From CAVTWJ01 sp964525605 (lineage in GTDB: Bacteria > Oederibacteriota > Muellerivitia > Muellerivitales > Muellerivitaceae): DNA of 64,000 bases. Where the stretch lies: contig CAZGKT010000013.1 in the NCBI GenBank assembly GCA_964525605.1, forward strand, positions 16,627 through 80,626, written 5' to 3'. Shown piece by piece: positions 31,972 through 39,635 of the stretch (within the stretch, counting starts at the first letter, position 1; the number at the start of each line of letters is the position of its first letter). Position numbers and translations under genes: made by a program. Under the pieces are notes generated by a model that saw only the letters and a list, made by a program, of their open reading frames with translations, was not told where the DNA came from and ran no database searches.

Positions 31972-33300
31972 ATGAAAAAAACTTTTGTACTCGACACGAA
32001 TGTCTTAATCCACAATCCCCACGCGATCGAATCCTTCGAGGACAACATCGTGGTGATCCCCTTGGGCGTGATTGAAGAACTGGATACCTTCAAAAAGTAT
32101 CAGGATGAACGGGGCCGAAACGCCCGGGAAGTGGCCCGCAAGCTGGACGATCTTCGCAAGAAGGGGAACCTGCCCGAGGGAGTGCCTTTGGAAAACGGGG
32201 GCCTCTTGAAGGTGGACATCTCGACCCCGAGCGGTCAACTGCCCGCCTCCCTTTCCCACATGAAGATCGATAACAACATCATTGGGATCGCTCTTTCTCT
32301 TAAACAGAAAGGGGAAGACGTTCATTTCGTCACCAAGGACATCAATGTTCGCGTCAAGGCGGACGCCCTGGGGGTGGAATCGGAAGACTACGAGACGAAC
32401 AAGGTCAACATCGACGAACTTTACGCGGGCTGGACTACGGTGACCGTCAAGGACGCCGAAGTGGATGAGTTTTACAAGTTGGGCAAGCTCTCCATGGCCC
32501 CTTACCTGGAACAGAACAAACTTTACGAGAACGAATTCCTGCTTTTAAAGAGCGATATTCACGAGTCCAAGACGGCCCGGGGCGTTTACCGGGAAGGCTT
32601 GAAGGAAGCCCAATCCCTCTGGTTCAAAGATCCGGAGGCCTGGGGCATCAAGGCGCTGAACCTGGAGCAATACTTCGCTTTGAATCTTCTTTTGAACGAC
32701 CGCATCAGCATGGTGACCCTGGTGGGTTCGGCGGGGACGGGAAAAACACTCTTAGCCCTGGCGGCAGGGTTGTTGAAGAGCTTGGACGAGAAAAAGTACC
32801 GCAGGGTGCTAGTTTCCCGACCCATCGTGCCGCTGGGAAAAGACATCGGATACCTGCCCGGTAGCAAAGATGAGAAGTTGATGAACTGGATGCAGCCCAT
32901 CTTCGACAACCTCGAATTCATTCTGGATAAGGGCCACCTTCAAAACGACGCTGAGGAAGTGGACGATAAGGTGCAGTACCTGCTCGATTCGCACAAGCTG
33001 GAGCTGGAAGCCCTGACGTACATCCGGGGTCGTTCCATACCTAAACAGTTTCTCATCGTGGACGAGGCCCAAAACCTGACTCCCCATGAAATTAAGACTA
33101 TCGTTTCAAGGGCGGGTGTGGGCACCAAGGTGGTCATGACCGGGGACCCCTACCAGATCGACAACCCATACCTCGACGCTTCCTCCAACGGTATCGTGTA
33201 CCTGGCCGAACGGTTCAAAGGCAACGAGATGTTCGGACACATCACCCTGTCCAAGAGCGAAAGGTCCCAACTGGCTGCCTTGGCGGCGAAGGTGCTCTAA
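31972..33300 (+). CDS. PIN-PhoH family ATPase/RNase
   Basis: 442 residues. An N-terminal PIN domain (KKTFVLDTNVLIHNPHAIESF, VIPLGVIEELDTFK, FVTKDINVRVKADALGV) carries the acidic nuclease residues. A PhoH domain follows (LVGSAGTGKTLLALAAG Walker A, RVLVSRPIVPLGKDIGYLPG, FLIVDEAQNLTPHEIKTIVSRAG Walker B, VVMTGDPYQID). This is the PhoH2/YlaK arrangement, reported as an RNA helicase with RNase activity. Ribosome site GGAAGG before ATG 31972. No VapB-like partner is visible upstream. Confidence 0.93.
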   Translation: MKKTFVLDTNVLIHNPHAIESFEDNIVVIPLGVIEELDTFKKYQDERGRNAREVARKLDDLRKKGNLPEGVPLENGGLLKVDISTPSGQLPASLSHMKIDNNIIGIALSLKQKGEDVHFVTKDINVRVKADALGVESEDYETNKVNIDELYAGWTTVTVKDAEVDEFYKLGKLSMAPYLEQNKLYENEFLLLKSDIHESKTARGVYREGLKEAQSLWFKDPEAWGIKALNLEQYFALNLLLNDRISMVTLVGSAGTGKTLLALAAGLLKSLDEKKYRRVLVSRPIVPLGKDIGYLPGSKDEKLMNWMQPIFDNLEFILDKGHLQNDAEEVDDKVQYLLDSHKLELEALTYIRGRSIPKQFLIVDEAQNLTPHEIKTIVSRAGVGTKVVMTGDPYQIDNPYLDASSNGIVYLAERFKGNEMFGHITLSKSERSQLAALAAKVL

Positions 33301-33318
33301 AGATTTTTTAGGAAGTTC

Positions 33319-34323
33319 ATGAAATCATTCGAATTTAAACCTGTGATTGCCATCTCCACCGGAGACCCTTCCGGCATTGGGCCCGAAGTCACCTTGAAGG
33401 CCCTAGCCAAGCTTGCCCCTGCTTCCAAACACTTCTATTGTCTCGTCGGGGATTTTGCTTTTCTTCAGGCTTGCGCCAAGCGCTTCAAAGTGAAACTTCC
33501 CCTCGAAAAGTTGGATACGGAAGGTCCTGCTTTGGCGGGAAGGGGACGGGTTGGGGTTTTGGATTTGGGCGGGGCAGAAAAGTCCCAATGGGGAAAAATA
33601 TCCGCCGCTTCAGGTACAGCCGCCGTTCATTACGTCATCAAGGGCGCTCAACTTGCCCTTGAGGGCAAGGCATCCGCCCTGGTGACTGCACCCATCAGCA
33701 AAGAAGCCATCCACAAAGCGGGCTGTATCTTTCCGGGGCATACCGAGCTTTTGGCTCACCTGTCGAACCGGCAGGATTTCGCCATGATGATGGTAGGCGG
33801 TCCTTTCAAGATCGCTCTTCAAACGATCCATATGTCGCTTAAGGACGCGTTGAAAGAAATCACCCGGCCCAAGGTTTGGGAAAAGTTGGCACTGACCCAC
33901 AAGAGTCTTCAGACCTGGTTCGGGATCAAAAATCCCCGTATCGCGGTGGCGGGGGTGAACCCTCACGCGGGGGAAAATGGGGCGTTTGGAAAAGAAGAAA
34001 TAAGCATCCTCAAACCGGTTATTGCGAAAGCCCGTAAATTGGGTTGGGATATCACCGGGCCCCATCCGCCCGATACACTTTATTACTGGGCGTCCAAGGG
34101 CCGCTTTGACGCGGTGCTTTGCATGTACCACGACCAAGGGTTGATTCCCTTCAAGCTGGTTTCTTTCGAGAAAGGGGTCAACATGACACTGGGGCTTCCC
34201 TTTATACGCACTTCGCCGGATCACGGCACGGCCTTTGATATCGCGGGCAAGGGTAAGGCGGACCCTTCGAGCATGATCGCGGCCATCGGTTTGGCCGGAC
34301 AGCTCAGCGAAAAGGCGTTATGA
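33319..34323 (+). CDS. pdxA: 4-hydroxythreonine-4-phosphate dehydrogenase
   Basis: Oxidises 4-phosphohydroxy-threonine in B6 synthesis, giving the amino-ketone that PdxJ (11.1 kb) condenses. 334 residues. ISTGDPSGIGPEVTLKAL, VTAPISKEAIHKAGCIFPGHTELLAHL (metal-binding His), MMMVGGPFKIALQTIHMSL, VAGVNPHAGENGAFG, GPHPPDTL, AVLCMYHDQGLIPFK and TSPDHGTAFDIAGKG are the family signatures with all metal ligands. TAGGAAG precedes the ATG. rsmA follows, as in many bacteria, separated by a family B element. Confidence 0.96.
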   Translation: MKSFEFKPVIAISTGDPSGIGPEVTLKALAKLAPASKHFYCLVGDFAFLQACAKRFKVKLPLEKLDTEGPALAGRGRVGVLDLGGAEKSQWGKISAASGTAAVHYVIKGAQLALEGKASALVTAPISKEAIHKAGCIFPGHTELLAHLSNRQDFAMMMVGGPFKIALQTIHMSLKDALKEITRPKVWEKLALTHKSLQTWFGIKNPRIAVAGVNPHAGENGAFGKEEISILKPVIAKARKLGWDITGPHPPDTLYYWASKGRFDAVLCMYHDQGLIPFKLVSFEKGVNMTLGLPFIRTSPDHGTAFDIAGKGKADPSSMIAAIGLAGQLSEKAL

Positions 34324-34337
34324 GAACAACTGAAAAT

Positions 34338-34506
34338 CTACCGCGAAGACGCGGAGTTCGCGGAGAAACCAGAATTATTTTTGAATCTTGAGGATAAGAT
34401 TTTTCGTTTATAAATTCACGTTTAAAGGCGCCCCGAGTGGCAGTTAAAACTAAAAGGACCTATTTTATCCTTCTTTACTCCGCGTTCTCCGCGTCTTCGC
34501 GGTTCA
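34338..34506. repeat. Family B paired inverted-repeat element, copy B4
   Basis: The left arm (34339-34368) is CCGCGAAGACGCGGAG with an added TTCGCGGAGAAAC unit. The right arm (34478-34506) is CTCCGCGTTCTCCGCG followed by TCTTCGCGGTTC. It is the longest B stem in the window, about 28 bp with near-perfect pairing. It ends 16 nt before the rsmA start. Confidence 0.9.
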
Positions 34507-34521
34507 AGGGTCTTTTTTAAT

Positions 34522-35364
34522 ATGACCTCCATTAAGGCGCTGTTTGAAGAATATTCCTATCGCCCCCGCAAATCGGCGGGGCAGAATTTTCTGACCGATA
34601 ACCAGATCCTCGACAAGATCGAGAAGGCCATTGATTGCCCGCCGGGCGATATTCTTTTGGAAGTGGGAGGGGGCTACGGCGCATTGACCGAGAGGCTCCT
34701 AAAGAAGGAAAAGCCACTGACGGTGGTCGAGGTGGATCATAAGCTCTTCGCCATGCTTGAAAAGAAGTTTGGAACTTCGCCTAATTTAAGGCTCATCAAA
34801 CAGGACATCCTCAAGACCGATCTGGCACCCCTGGCACCGCCCGCACCCGCCAAATTGACGGTGGCGGGAAATATCCCCTATTACCTGACGACTCCTTTGA
34901 TCACCAAGCTCTTAACCCAATACCAACCCATCGTGCGCCGGATTTTTTTGATGGTTCAAAAAGAAGTGGCGGATCGCCTTGAAGCCAAGCCGGGGACCAA
35001 GGACTATAGCGCCCTCACCCTTTGCGCCCAGTATTACGCTTCCGTCAAAAGGGTAGTGGAGGTTCCGGCCCGTTGTTTCAAGCCGCGCCCCAAGGTGGAT
35101 TCAGCGTTCATTGAACTGCTTCTCAAACCCCAGTTGCCCCTGGAAAAGGGTGCTGAAAAAGCCTTTTTCATCATGGTGCGGGCCATCTTTCAAAGCCGCC
35201 GAAAAGTGATCACCAATTCCCTTAAGAGCATCGGAAAGACTCAGGAACAAGTCTTATCGGCCTTGAATAAAACAGGTCTTGATCCGCAAATTAGAGGTGA
35301 AAAGTTAGGCATTGAAAAACTGATGGAACTTTCCAAGGCATTGGAAGCCGAGGTCACGTTGTAA
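34522..35364 (+). CDS. rsmA: 16S rRNA dimethyladenosine transferase (KsgA)
   Basis: Dimethylates the two adjacent adenosines of the 16S 3' hairpin. 280 residues. RPRKSAGQNFLTDNQILDKI, LLEVGGGYGALTERLL (SAM motif), VVEVDHKLFAML, IKQDILKTDL, the catalytic NIPYYLTTPLI and VEVPARCFKPRPKVDSAFI are all present. It sits after pdxA and before the B5 cassette and glmS. Confidence 0.96.
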   Translation: MTSIKALFEEYSYRPRKSAGQNFLTDNQILDKIEKAIDCPPGDILLEVGGGYGALTERLLKKEKPLTVVEVDHKLFAMLEKKFGTSPNLRLIKQDILKTDLAPLAPPAPAKLTVAGNIPYYLTTPLITKLLTQYQPIVRRIFLMVQKEVADRLEAKPGTKDYSALTLCAQYYASVKRVVEVPARCFKPRPKVDSAFIELLLKPQLPLEKGAEKAFFIMVRAIFQSRRKVITNSLKSIGKTQEQVLSALNKTGLDPQIRGEKLGIEKLMELSKALEAEVTL

Positions 35365-35400
35365 GGCTTAAATAGGCCGTGCTACCATAAAGTCCAACAG

Positions 35401-35923
35401 CAAACCGCGAAGAAGCGGAGACGCGAAGAAAACCTTTTGATCTATGACATAACCGAAAATAATTTCGAGATATTTGAATGCGAATAAATGATTTACCGGA
35501 AGAAATCAACAAAACCACTGAGGCGATAGTAGATTCTGCCTATAAAGTTCATTCCAAATTAGGCCCTGGGTTACTTGAGAATGTTTATGAAGCATGTTTA
35601 GCCCATGAGTTATAAGTAAGGGGGATCAGGTTTGAGAACCAAAAGCCGATTCCCGTCATATACGACAATATCCATCTGGATGTTGGTTTTAGGCTGGACT
35701 TGTTAGTGGAAAACCAGGTTGTTGTGGAACTGAAGCCAGTTGAAAAATTACTTCCAGTTCATGAGGCGCAAATATTAACTTATCTAAAATTAACCCATCG
35801 CCCAGTAGGATTATTACTCAATTTCAATGTCTCGCTCATGAAAGAAGGAATCCGAAGGATTGTTTTATCGAAGGTTAAAATAAGCTAAAAGGTATGACTT
35901 TTCTCCGCGTCTTCGCGGTTAAT
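35401..35923. mobile_element. Family B inverted-repeat cassette carrying a GxxExxY gene (B5)
   Basis: The left arm (35402-35430) is AAACCGCGAAGAAGCGGAG followed by ACGCGAAG. The right arm (35902-35922) is TCTCCGCGTCTTCGCGG followed by TTAA. Between them lies a single GxxExxY-family reading frame, broken by one stop. It occupies nearly all of the 579-nt rsmA-glmS spacer and ends 21 nt before glmS. It is the only gene-bearing copy of the B family in the window, and the likely long form of B2-B4. No target-site duplication could be seen with confidence. Confidence 0.75.
35478..35888 (+). pseudogene. GxxExxY-family protein, interrupted by in-frame TAA
   Basis: The frame from ATG 35478 reads 45 residues, meets TAA at 35613-35615, then continues 90 more codons to TAA at 35886-35888. 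Together they make a complete 136-residue GxxExxY protein: SAYKVHSKLGPGLLENVYEACLAHEL, the stop, then RGIRFENQKPIPVIYD, GFRLDLLV, VVVELKPVEKLLPVHEAQ and HRPVGLLLNFNV. The defining G-LL-E-NV-Y is at residues 31-37, and the D...ExK motif of the PD-(D/E)XK fold is in the second half. One base change would restore the frame, so inactivation is recent or is a sequencing error. Function of the family is unknown. Confidence 0.85.
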
Positions 35924-35943
35924 TTTGTTTTTGGGGGTTTTTC

Positions 35944-37794
35944 ATGTGCGGAATTGTTGGGTATACCGGGCCCAAGCCCGCCGCGCCCATTCTTTTAAAC
36001 GGATTAGCCAAGTTGGAATACCGCGGTTACGATTCCGCGGGTCTGGCCCTTATTACTCCGCAAACTCATCTGAAGATCATTAAAAAAGCCGGAAAGATCG
36101 GCAATCTTTTCGCCGCCGTCAAAGCGGCCAAGTTACCTGCCACCCTGACTTCCGGAATCGGCCATACCCGTTGGGCCACCCATGGCCATCCCACCGACCA
36201 AAATGCCCACCCCCATACGGATTGCTCCCAAAAGGTGGCGGTGGTTCACAACGGAATCATCGAAAACTACCAGCAATTAAAGAAACAACTCCAGGCCCTT
36301 GGACACCGGTTCAAGTCTCAGACCGATTCGGAGGTATTGGCCCATCTGATCGAAGAAGAACTGCATCACAAGCCCTGGGTGGAGGCCGTCCGATTCGCCC
36401 TCAAGAAGATCAAGGGACCCTATTCGGTAGTGGCGGTGAACGAAGAGGAACCGGACTGTTTAATTGGAGCCCGTTGCGGAGGCGGGTCGCTGGTGGTTGG
36501 TTTGGGCAAGGGAGAAAACTTCCTGGCTTCGGATGTGCCGGCCCTATTGGCCCATACCCGCAAGGTGGTTTACCTGGATGACAACGAAATGGCGGTGGTA
36601 TCGACCGAGTCAGTGAAAATTTTAGCCGTGGGGGATGGGGAAGCAGTGGCTAAACGGCCCTCGGAAATCGAGTGGTCATCGGAACAGGCGGAAAAGGGTG
36701 GATATCCCCATTTCATGCTGAAAGAAATCATGGAACAACCTCGGGCGCTGGAAGATACCTTTACCAGCCGTCTGGATCCCCGCACCGGAGAAGTAGCACT
36801 GGAAGGCCGTTTCTGGGAAACGCCATTTCTGAAGAGGTTCAAGAAAATCACCATTTTGGCCATGGGAACGTCCTATTACGCCGGGTTGGTGGGTAAGTTC
36901 CTGCTCGAAAAGTACTTGCGGGTGCCGGTGGAGGTCGATAACGCATCCGAGTTCAGGTACCGCAATCCCGTTTTGGGCCCCGATAGCCTGGTTTTGGTTA
37001 TCACCCAGAGCGGCGAAACGGTCGATACCTTGGTCGCCCTAAGGGAAGCCAAGTCCAAAGGGGCTAAGGTTGTTACTATTTGTAACGTGATGGGAAGTTC
37101 CGCGACCCGGGAAGCGGATGGGGTACTATTAACCCGTGCAGGCCCAGAAATCGGGGTTGCTTCAACCAAAGCATTTACCACCCAATTAGGGGCACTTTGG
37201 CTTGTGACTCTTTATCTTGCCAAGATTCGGAAGTCTCTTTCCCCTAAAACCCTGCGACTTTTGTCTGAAAACCTGTCCCAAATACCCCGAGCGATGGGAA
37301 TTGTTCTCAAACAACGTAAAACAATTGAAAAAATCGCCAAAATATACGCGTCCTATTTCAATTTTCTCTACATCGGCAGGGGAATTGAGTTTCCCATCGC
37401 ATTGGAAGGCGCTCTCAAATTGAAAGAAATATCCTACATCCATGCGGAAGGTTATCCCGGTGGAGAAATGAAGCACGGACCTATCGCTTTGATTGATTCC
37501 AAAATGCCGGTGGTAGCCATTGCCCTTGAATCATCAGGTTCCTACGAGAAAATACTAAACAACATGGAGGAAGTGAAAGCGCGATCAGGTCGATTGATCG
37601 CGTTGGTTGAAAAAGGGGATTCCGAGGCGGCTCGGAAGGCGAACCATGTCATAGAGGTTCCCCGTCTGGGGGAGGATTTCGCCCCTTTGGTTACTGTTTT
37701 GCCACTTCAGCTATTAGCCTATGAAATAGCCAAGAATAAGAAGCGAGAAATCGACCAGCCTCGAAATTTGGCTAAAAGTGTGACAGTTGAATAA
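35944..37794 (+). CDS. glmS: Glucosamine-6-phosphate synthase (isomerizing)
   Basis: Makes glucosamine-6-P from fructose-6-P and glutamine for peptidoglycan and LPS. 616 residues. The N-terminal glutamine amidotransferase has nucleophile Cys2 (MCGIVGYTG), RGYDSAGLAL, HTRWATHGHP and HNGIIENYQ. Two SIS domains follow (MGTSYYAGLVGKFLLEKY, ITQSGETVDTL, VASTKAFTTQL, YIGRGIEFPIALEGALKLKEISYIHAEGYPGGEMKHGPIALID). It ends with the invariant DQPRNLAKSVTVE. No GlmS ribozyme-like sequence is seen upstream; the spacer is the B5 cassette. Confidence 0.98.
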   Translation: MCGIVGYTGPKPAAPILLNGLAKLEYRGYDSAGLALITPQTHLKIIKKAGKIGNLFAAVKAAKLPATLTSGIGHTRWATHGHPTDQNAHPHTDCSQKVAVVHNGIIENYQQLKKQLQALGHRFKSQTDSEVLAHLIEEELHHKPWVEAVRFALKKIKGPYSVVAVNEEEPDCLIGARCGGGSLVVGLGKGENFLASDVPALLAHTRKVVYLDDNEMAVVSTESVKILAVGDGEAVAKRPSEIEWSSEQAEKGGYPHFMLKEIMEQPRALEDTFTSRLDPRTGEVALEGRFWETPFLKRFKKITILAMGTSYYAGLVGKFLLEKYLRVPVEVDNASEFRYRNPVLGPDSLVLVITQSGETVDTLVALREAKSKGAKVVTICNVMGSSATREADGVLLTRAGPEIGVASTKAFTTQLGALWLVTLYLAKIRKSLSPKTLRLLSENLSQIPRAMGIVLKQRKTIEKIAKIYASYFNFLYIGRGIEFPIALEGALKLKEISYIHAEGYPGGEMKHGPIALIDSKMPVVAIALESSGSYEKILNNMEEVKARSGRLIALVEKGDSEAARKANHVIEVPRLGEDFAPLVTVLPLQLLAYEIAKNKKREIDQPRNLAKSVTVE

Positions 37795-37905
37795 AAACGG
37801 TCAATTTCAAGCTTTTTTGGCTTTTTAAACCACAACATTTAGTTGGAACGTAAATTTTAAGTCCCTTATAGGGTGGGTATAGGGCTTTTTGAGCCTTTTT
37901 CACCC

Positions 37906-37934
37906 TTGACAGGTTGTTAAGACCCACTTATAGT
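37906..37934 (+). promoter_or_regulatory. Sigma-70-type promoter for the outer-membrane gene pair
   Basis: TTGACA (37906-37911), a 17-nt spacer and TATAGT (37929-37934). This is the best consensus promoter in the window. It predicts a start near 37941 and a leader of about 250 nt before the first barrel gene. The stretch 37795-37905 after glmS shows no gene and no clear terminator. Confidence 0.75.
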
Positions 37935-37940
37935 TTTGCC

Positions 37941-38193
37941 GTTTGATATAGGCATTTGTTTGGCCGATGCCTTTTTGCTTTAAATTCGGGCTTCTCTTTG
38001 AGGGGGTCCGTGTTTTGGGTGGGTAGGGGTCAACCCTGGGCCATCCTCAAAAAGTAGGAGATAGTAAAAAGGTTAAAGCCTTAACCTTTGTTGGTTTAGG
38101 TGGTAGAAGCCCTTCGGGGCCAATTGGGTAGGGGGCACACACTCGTCCCTGAGGAGTGTGAACCCTAATTTATAGCTTTTAAGGAGAGAGAGA
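37941..38193 (+). promoter_or_regulatory. Long structured 5' leader of the outer-membrane protein gene
   Basis: About 250 nt of non-coding leader with several self-complementary segments. These are GGCAT...ATGCC near 37950-37970, AAGGTTAA/TTAACCTT near 38070-38090, a CCC-TTCG-GGG tetraloop hairpin near 38110, and CACACTC/GAGTGTG at about 38145-38161. The ribosome site AAGGAGAGAGAG follows, then the ATG. It matches no riboswitch class I know. It may stabilise a highly expressed mRNA or be a target for small RNA control. Confidence 0.45.
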
Positions 38194-39513
38194 ATGAAGA
38201 AAGGTCTTTTGATGTTGCTGATGGGTTTAATAGCCCTGGGTACCTCGGTGAAGGTTTATGCCGATGCCAGGACTGACGCAATGGGAACCGATGTTCGGGA
38301 AGTTCAGGATCTGGATCTGATCTGGCTGTATCCGAACATGGTCACGCAATACAAGAATACCGTCGATTTCCGATTGAATGAAGGTCCGAACTATCCTGGT
38401 GATGGGAATTTTGGCGACGGCACAGGTGAATGGGGTGGTGTGATCGCTGAAGAGACTGCTCTGGGCGGCGTTTTGGGTGTTTATGTCAACCGTCCGAGTT
38501 ATTTCTATAATGGCTCAGCTTACACAGACATTTATTCAAGCATACTTGCCCGTGACCCTTTACGTAACATTTGGGGCACCATTGGTAATGCTAATTCCGG
38601 CTGGGACTTTGGAAAAAATCTCGATGCTTATGAAAACACTAACATCGTTGATATTTTCTGGGGTCAGGGAATTGGCGGAGCTGATTTGGGTGTCCATGTG
38701 AACTACGGTGACAACGGCGTCAACAATCAAACTAACCAAAACGCCAGCGGATCCTTGGCTTTGGGCTTGGGTTTCACCGGTGCAGGTCCCTTCGATGAGT
38801 TGAATATCCATGCCGATTACGATATGGAATCCATCACATCGTTGGAGTTGACCACCAAGAACCACGACAATGGAATCTACGATGTTAAGTTGGGCGCATT
38901 GGGTCAGTCCAATGTTTCGACTGATAGTTTCATCCGGACCTTCCTGGATGCGACGATCGATCAGGAAGACTTGAAAGATCTTCAACAATTTGGAATCACT
39001 GATTCGACCCTTGTGCTGGGAACTTCCTTCAGCCACAAGGTGAACGGTGGCAAAGGATTGGTTTTGACGGGCTTGGAATTCGACTGGGTCGGCGCACAAG
39101 GCACGCAATATAACAATAGCCCCACGCCCAATCAGGTTGAAAACGAGGATTCGTGGAACTTGATTTGGAACGGTTCTGTGGAATCCGAGTTGGCCAGCTG
39201 GTTGACAGCCCGGTTTGGTATTTCGGCACCAATCGTGGCTAGGGATTACAGCAGCAATATTGAGCCTGGTGGGCATGGCGATCCTGATGCCGGCATTTCT
39301 TATTATTCTGGCGTTCACAACTCAGTGTCGTTTACCGGTGGCTTTGGAATCAACTGGCAAAACTTCACCTTGGACACGGTTATCGATATAGCCTCGTTGG
39401 AAAGCTCGATTGCTAATGTTCAGCCCGGAAATGGGCTGCTGTTCAGCAATACACTTCACAACGATGGAAACATCTTGACTGTGACGGAAGCTGATCTTCG
39501 CTACAAGTTCTAA
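38194..39513 (+). CDS. Outer-membrane beta-barrel protein, first of tandem pair
   Basis: 439 residues. Signal peptide KKGLLMLLMGLIALGTSVKVYA, then DARTDAMGTDVREVQDLDLIWLYPNMVTQYKNTVDFRL, and a body of alternating-hydrophobicity strands rich in Gly, Asn, Asp and aromatics. The last residues are VTEADLRYKF, a terminal Phe typical of BAM-inserted barrels. It shares start, middle (GVLGVYVNRPSY, HDNGIY..KLG, TLVLGTS, WNG.VE.E.ASWL) and end with the next gene, so the two are tandem paralogues. A strong promoter and ribosome site suggest abundant expression. It is probably a porin or surface protein; substrate unknown. Confidence 0.8.
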   Translation: MKKGLLMLLMGLIALGTSVKVYADARTDAMGTDVREVQDLDLIWLYPNMVTQYKNTVDFRLNEGPNYPGDGNFGDGTGEWGGVIAEETALGGVLGVYVNRPSYFYNGSAYTDIYSSILARDPLRNIWGTIGNANSGWDFGKNLDAYENTNIVDIFWGQGIGGADLGVHVNYGDNGVNNQTNQNASGSLALGLGFTGAGPFDELNIHADYDMESITSLELTTKNHDNGIYDVKLGALGQSNVSTDSFIRTFLDATIDQEDLKDLQQFGITDSTLVLGTSFSHKVNGGKGLVLTGLEFDWVGAQGTQYNNSPTPNQVENEDSWNLIWNGSVESELASWLTARFGISAPIVARDYSSNIEPGGHGDPDAGISYYSGVHNSVSFTGGFGINWQNFTLDTVIDIASLESSIANVQPGNGLLFSNTLHNDGNILTVTEADLRYKF

Positions 39514-39524
39514 TTAAGTTTGTG

Positions 39525-39570
39525 AAAAAGCCCTGTCCCCCATTTGGCGGGACAGGGCTTTTTTCTTTTT
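39525..39570 (+). terminator. Intrinsic terminator after the first barrel gene
   Basis: AAAAAGCCCTGTCCC (39525-39539), a 9-nt loop and GGGACAGGGCTTTTTT with a further T-rich tail form a 15-bp stem, the strongest terminator in the window. It separates the two barrel genes, so the second needs its own promoter or read-through. Confidence 0.93.
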
Positions 39571-39635
39571 CTCAGGTTAAAATTTTTAAATAGCGTTTTA
39601 AAGGTTCACCTTAAAAGATTTCAGGGGAGTTTAAG

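Noticed and set aside
35613..35615. TAA in the GxxExxY gene considered as recoded or read through
   Set aside because: No recoding signal and no sign of alternative code elsewhere; a point mutation is simpler.
10565..35923. Repeated short palindromes considered as CRISPR or REP arrays
   Set aside because: Copies are kilobases apart, occur as two opposed arms and have no regular spacers or cas genes; they are paired elements, not an array.
35365..35943. GlmS ribozyme upstream of glmS
   Set aside because: The spacer is accounted for by the family B cassette and GxxExxY remnant; no ribozyme core is seen.
37941..38193. Leader considered as a known riboswitch
   Set aside because: No match to the conserved cores of cobalamin, TPP, SAM, glycine or FMN classes, and the downstream gene is an outer-membrane protein of unknown substrate.
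38560..39318. 252-codon minus-strand frame opposite the first barrel gene
   Set aside because: No family resemblance, no ribosome site, and the plus frame has a signal peptide and a paralogue.
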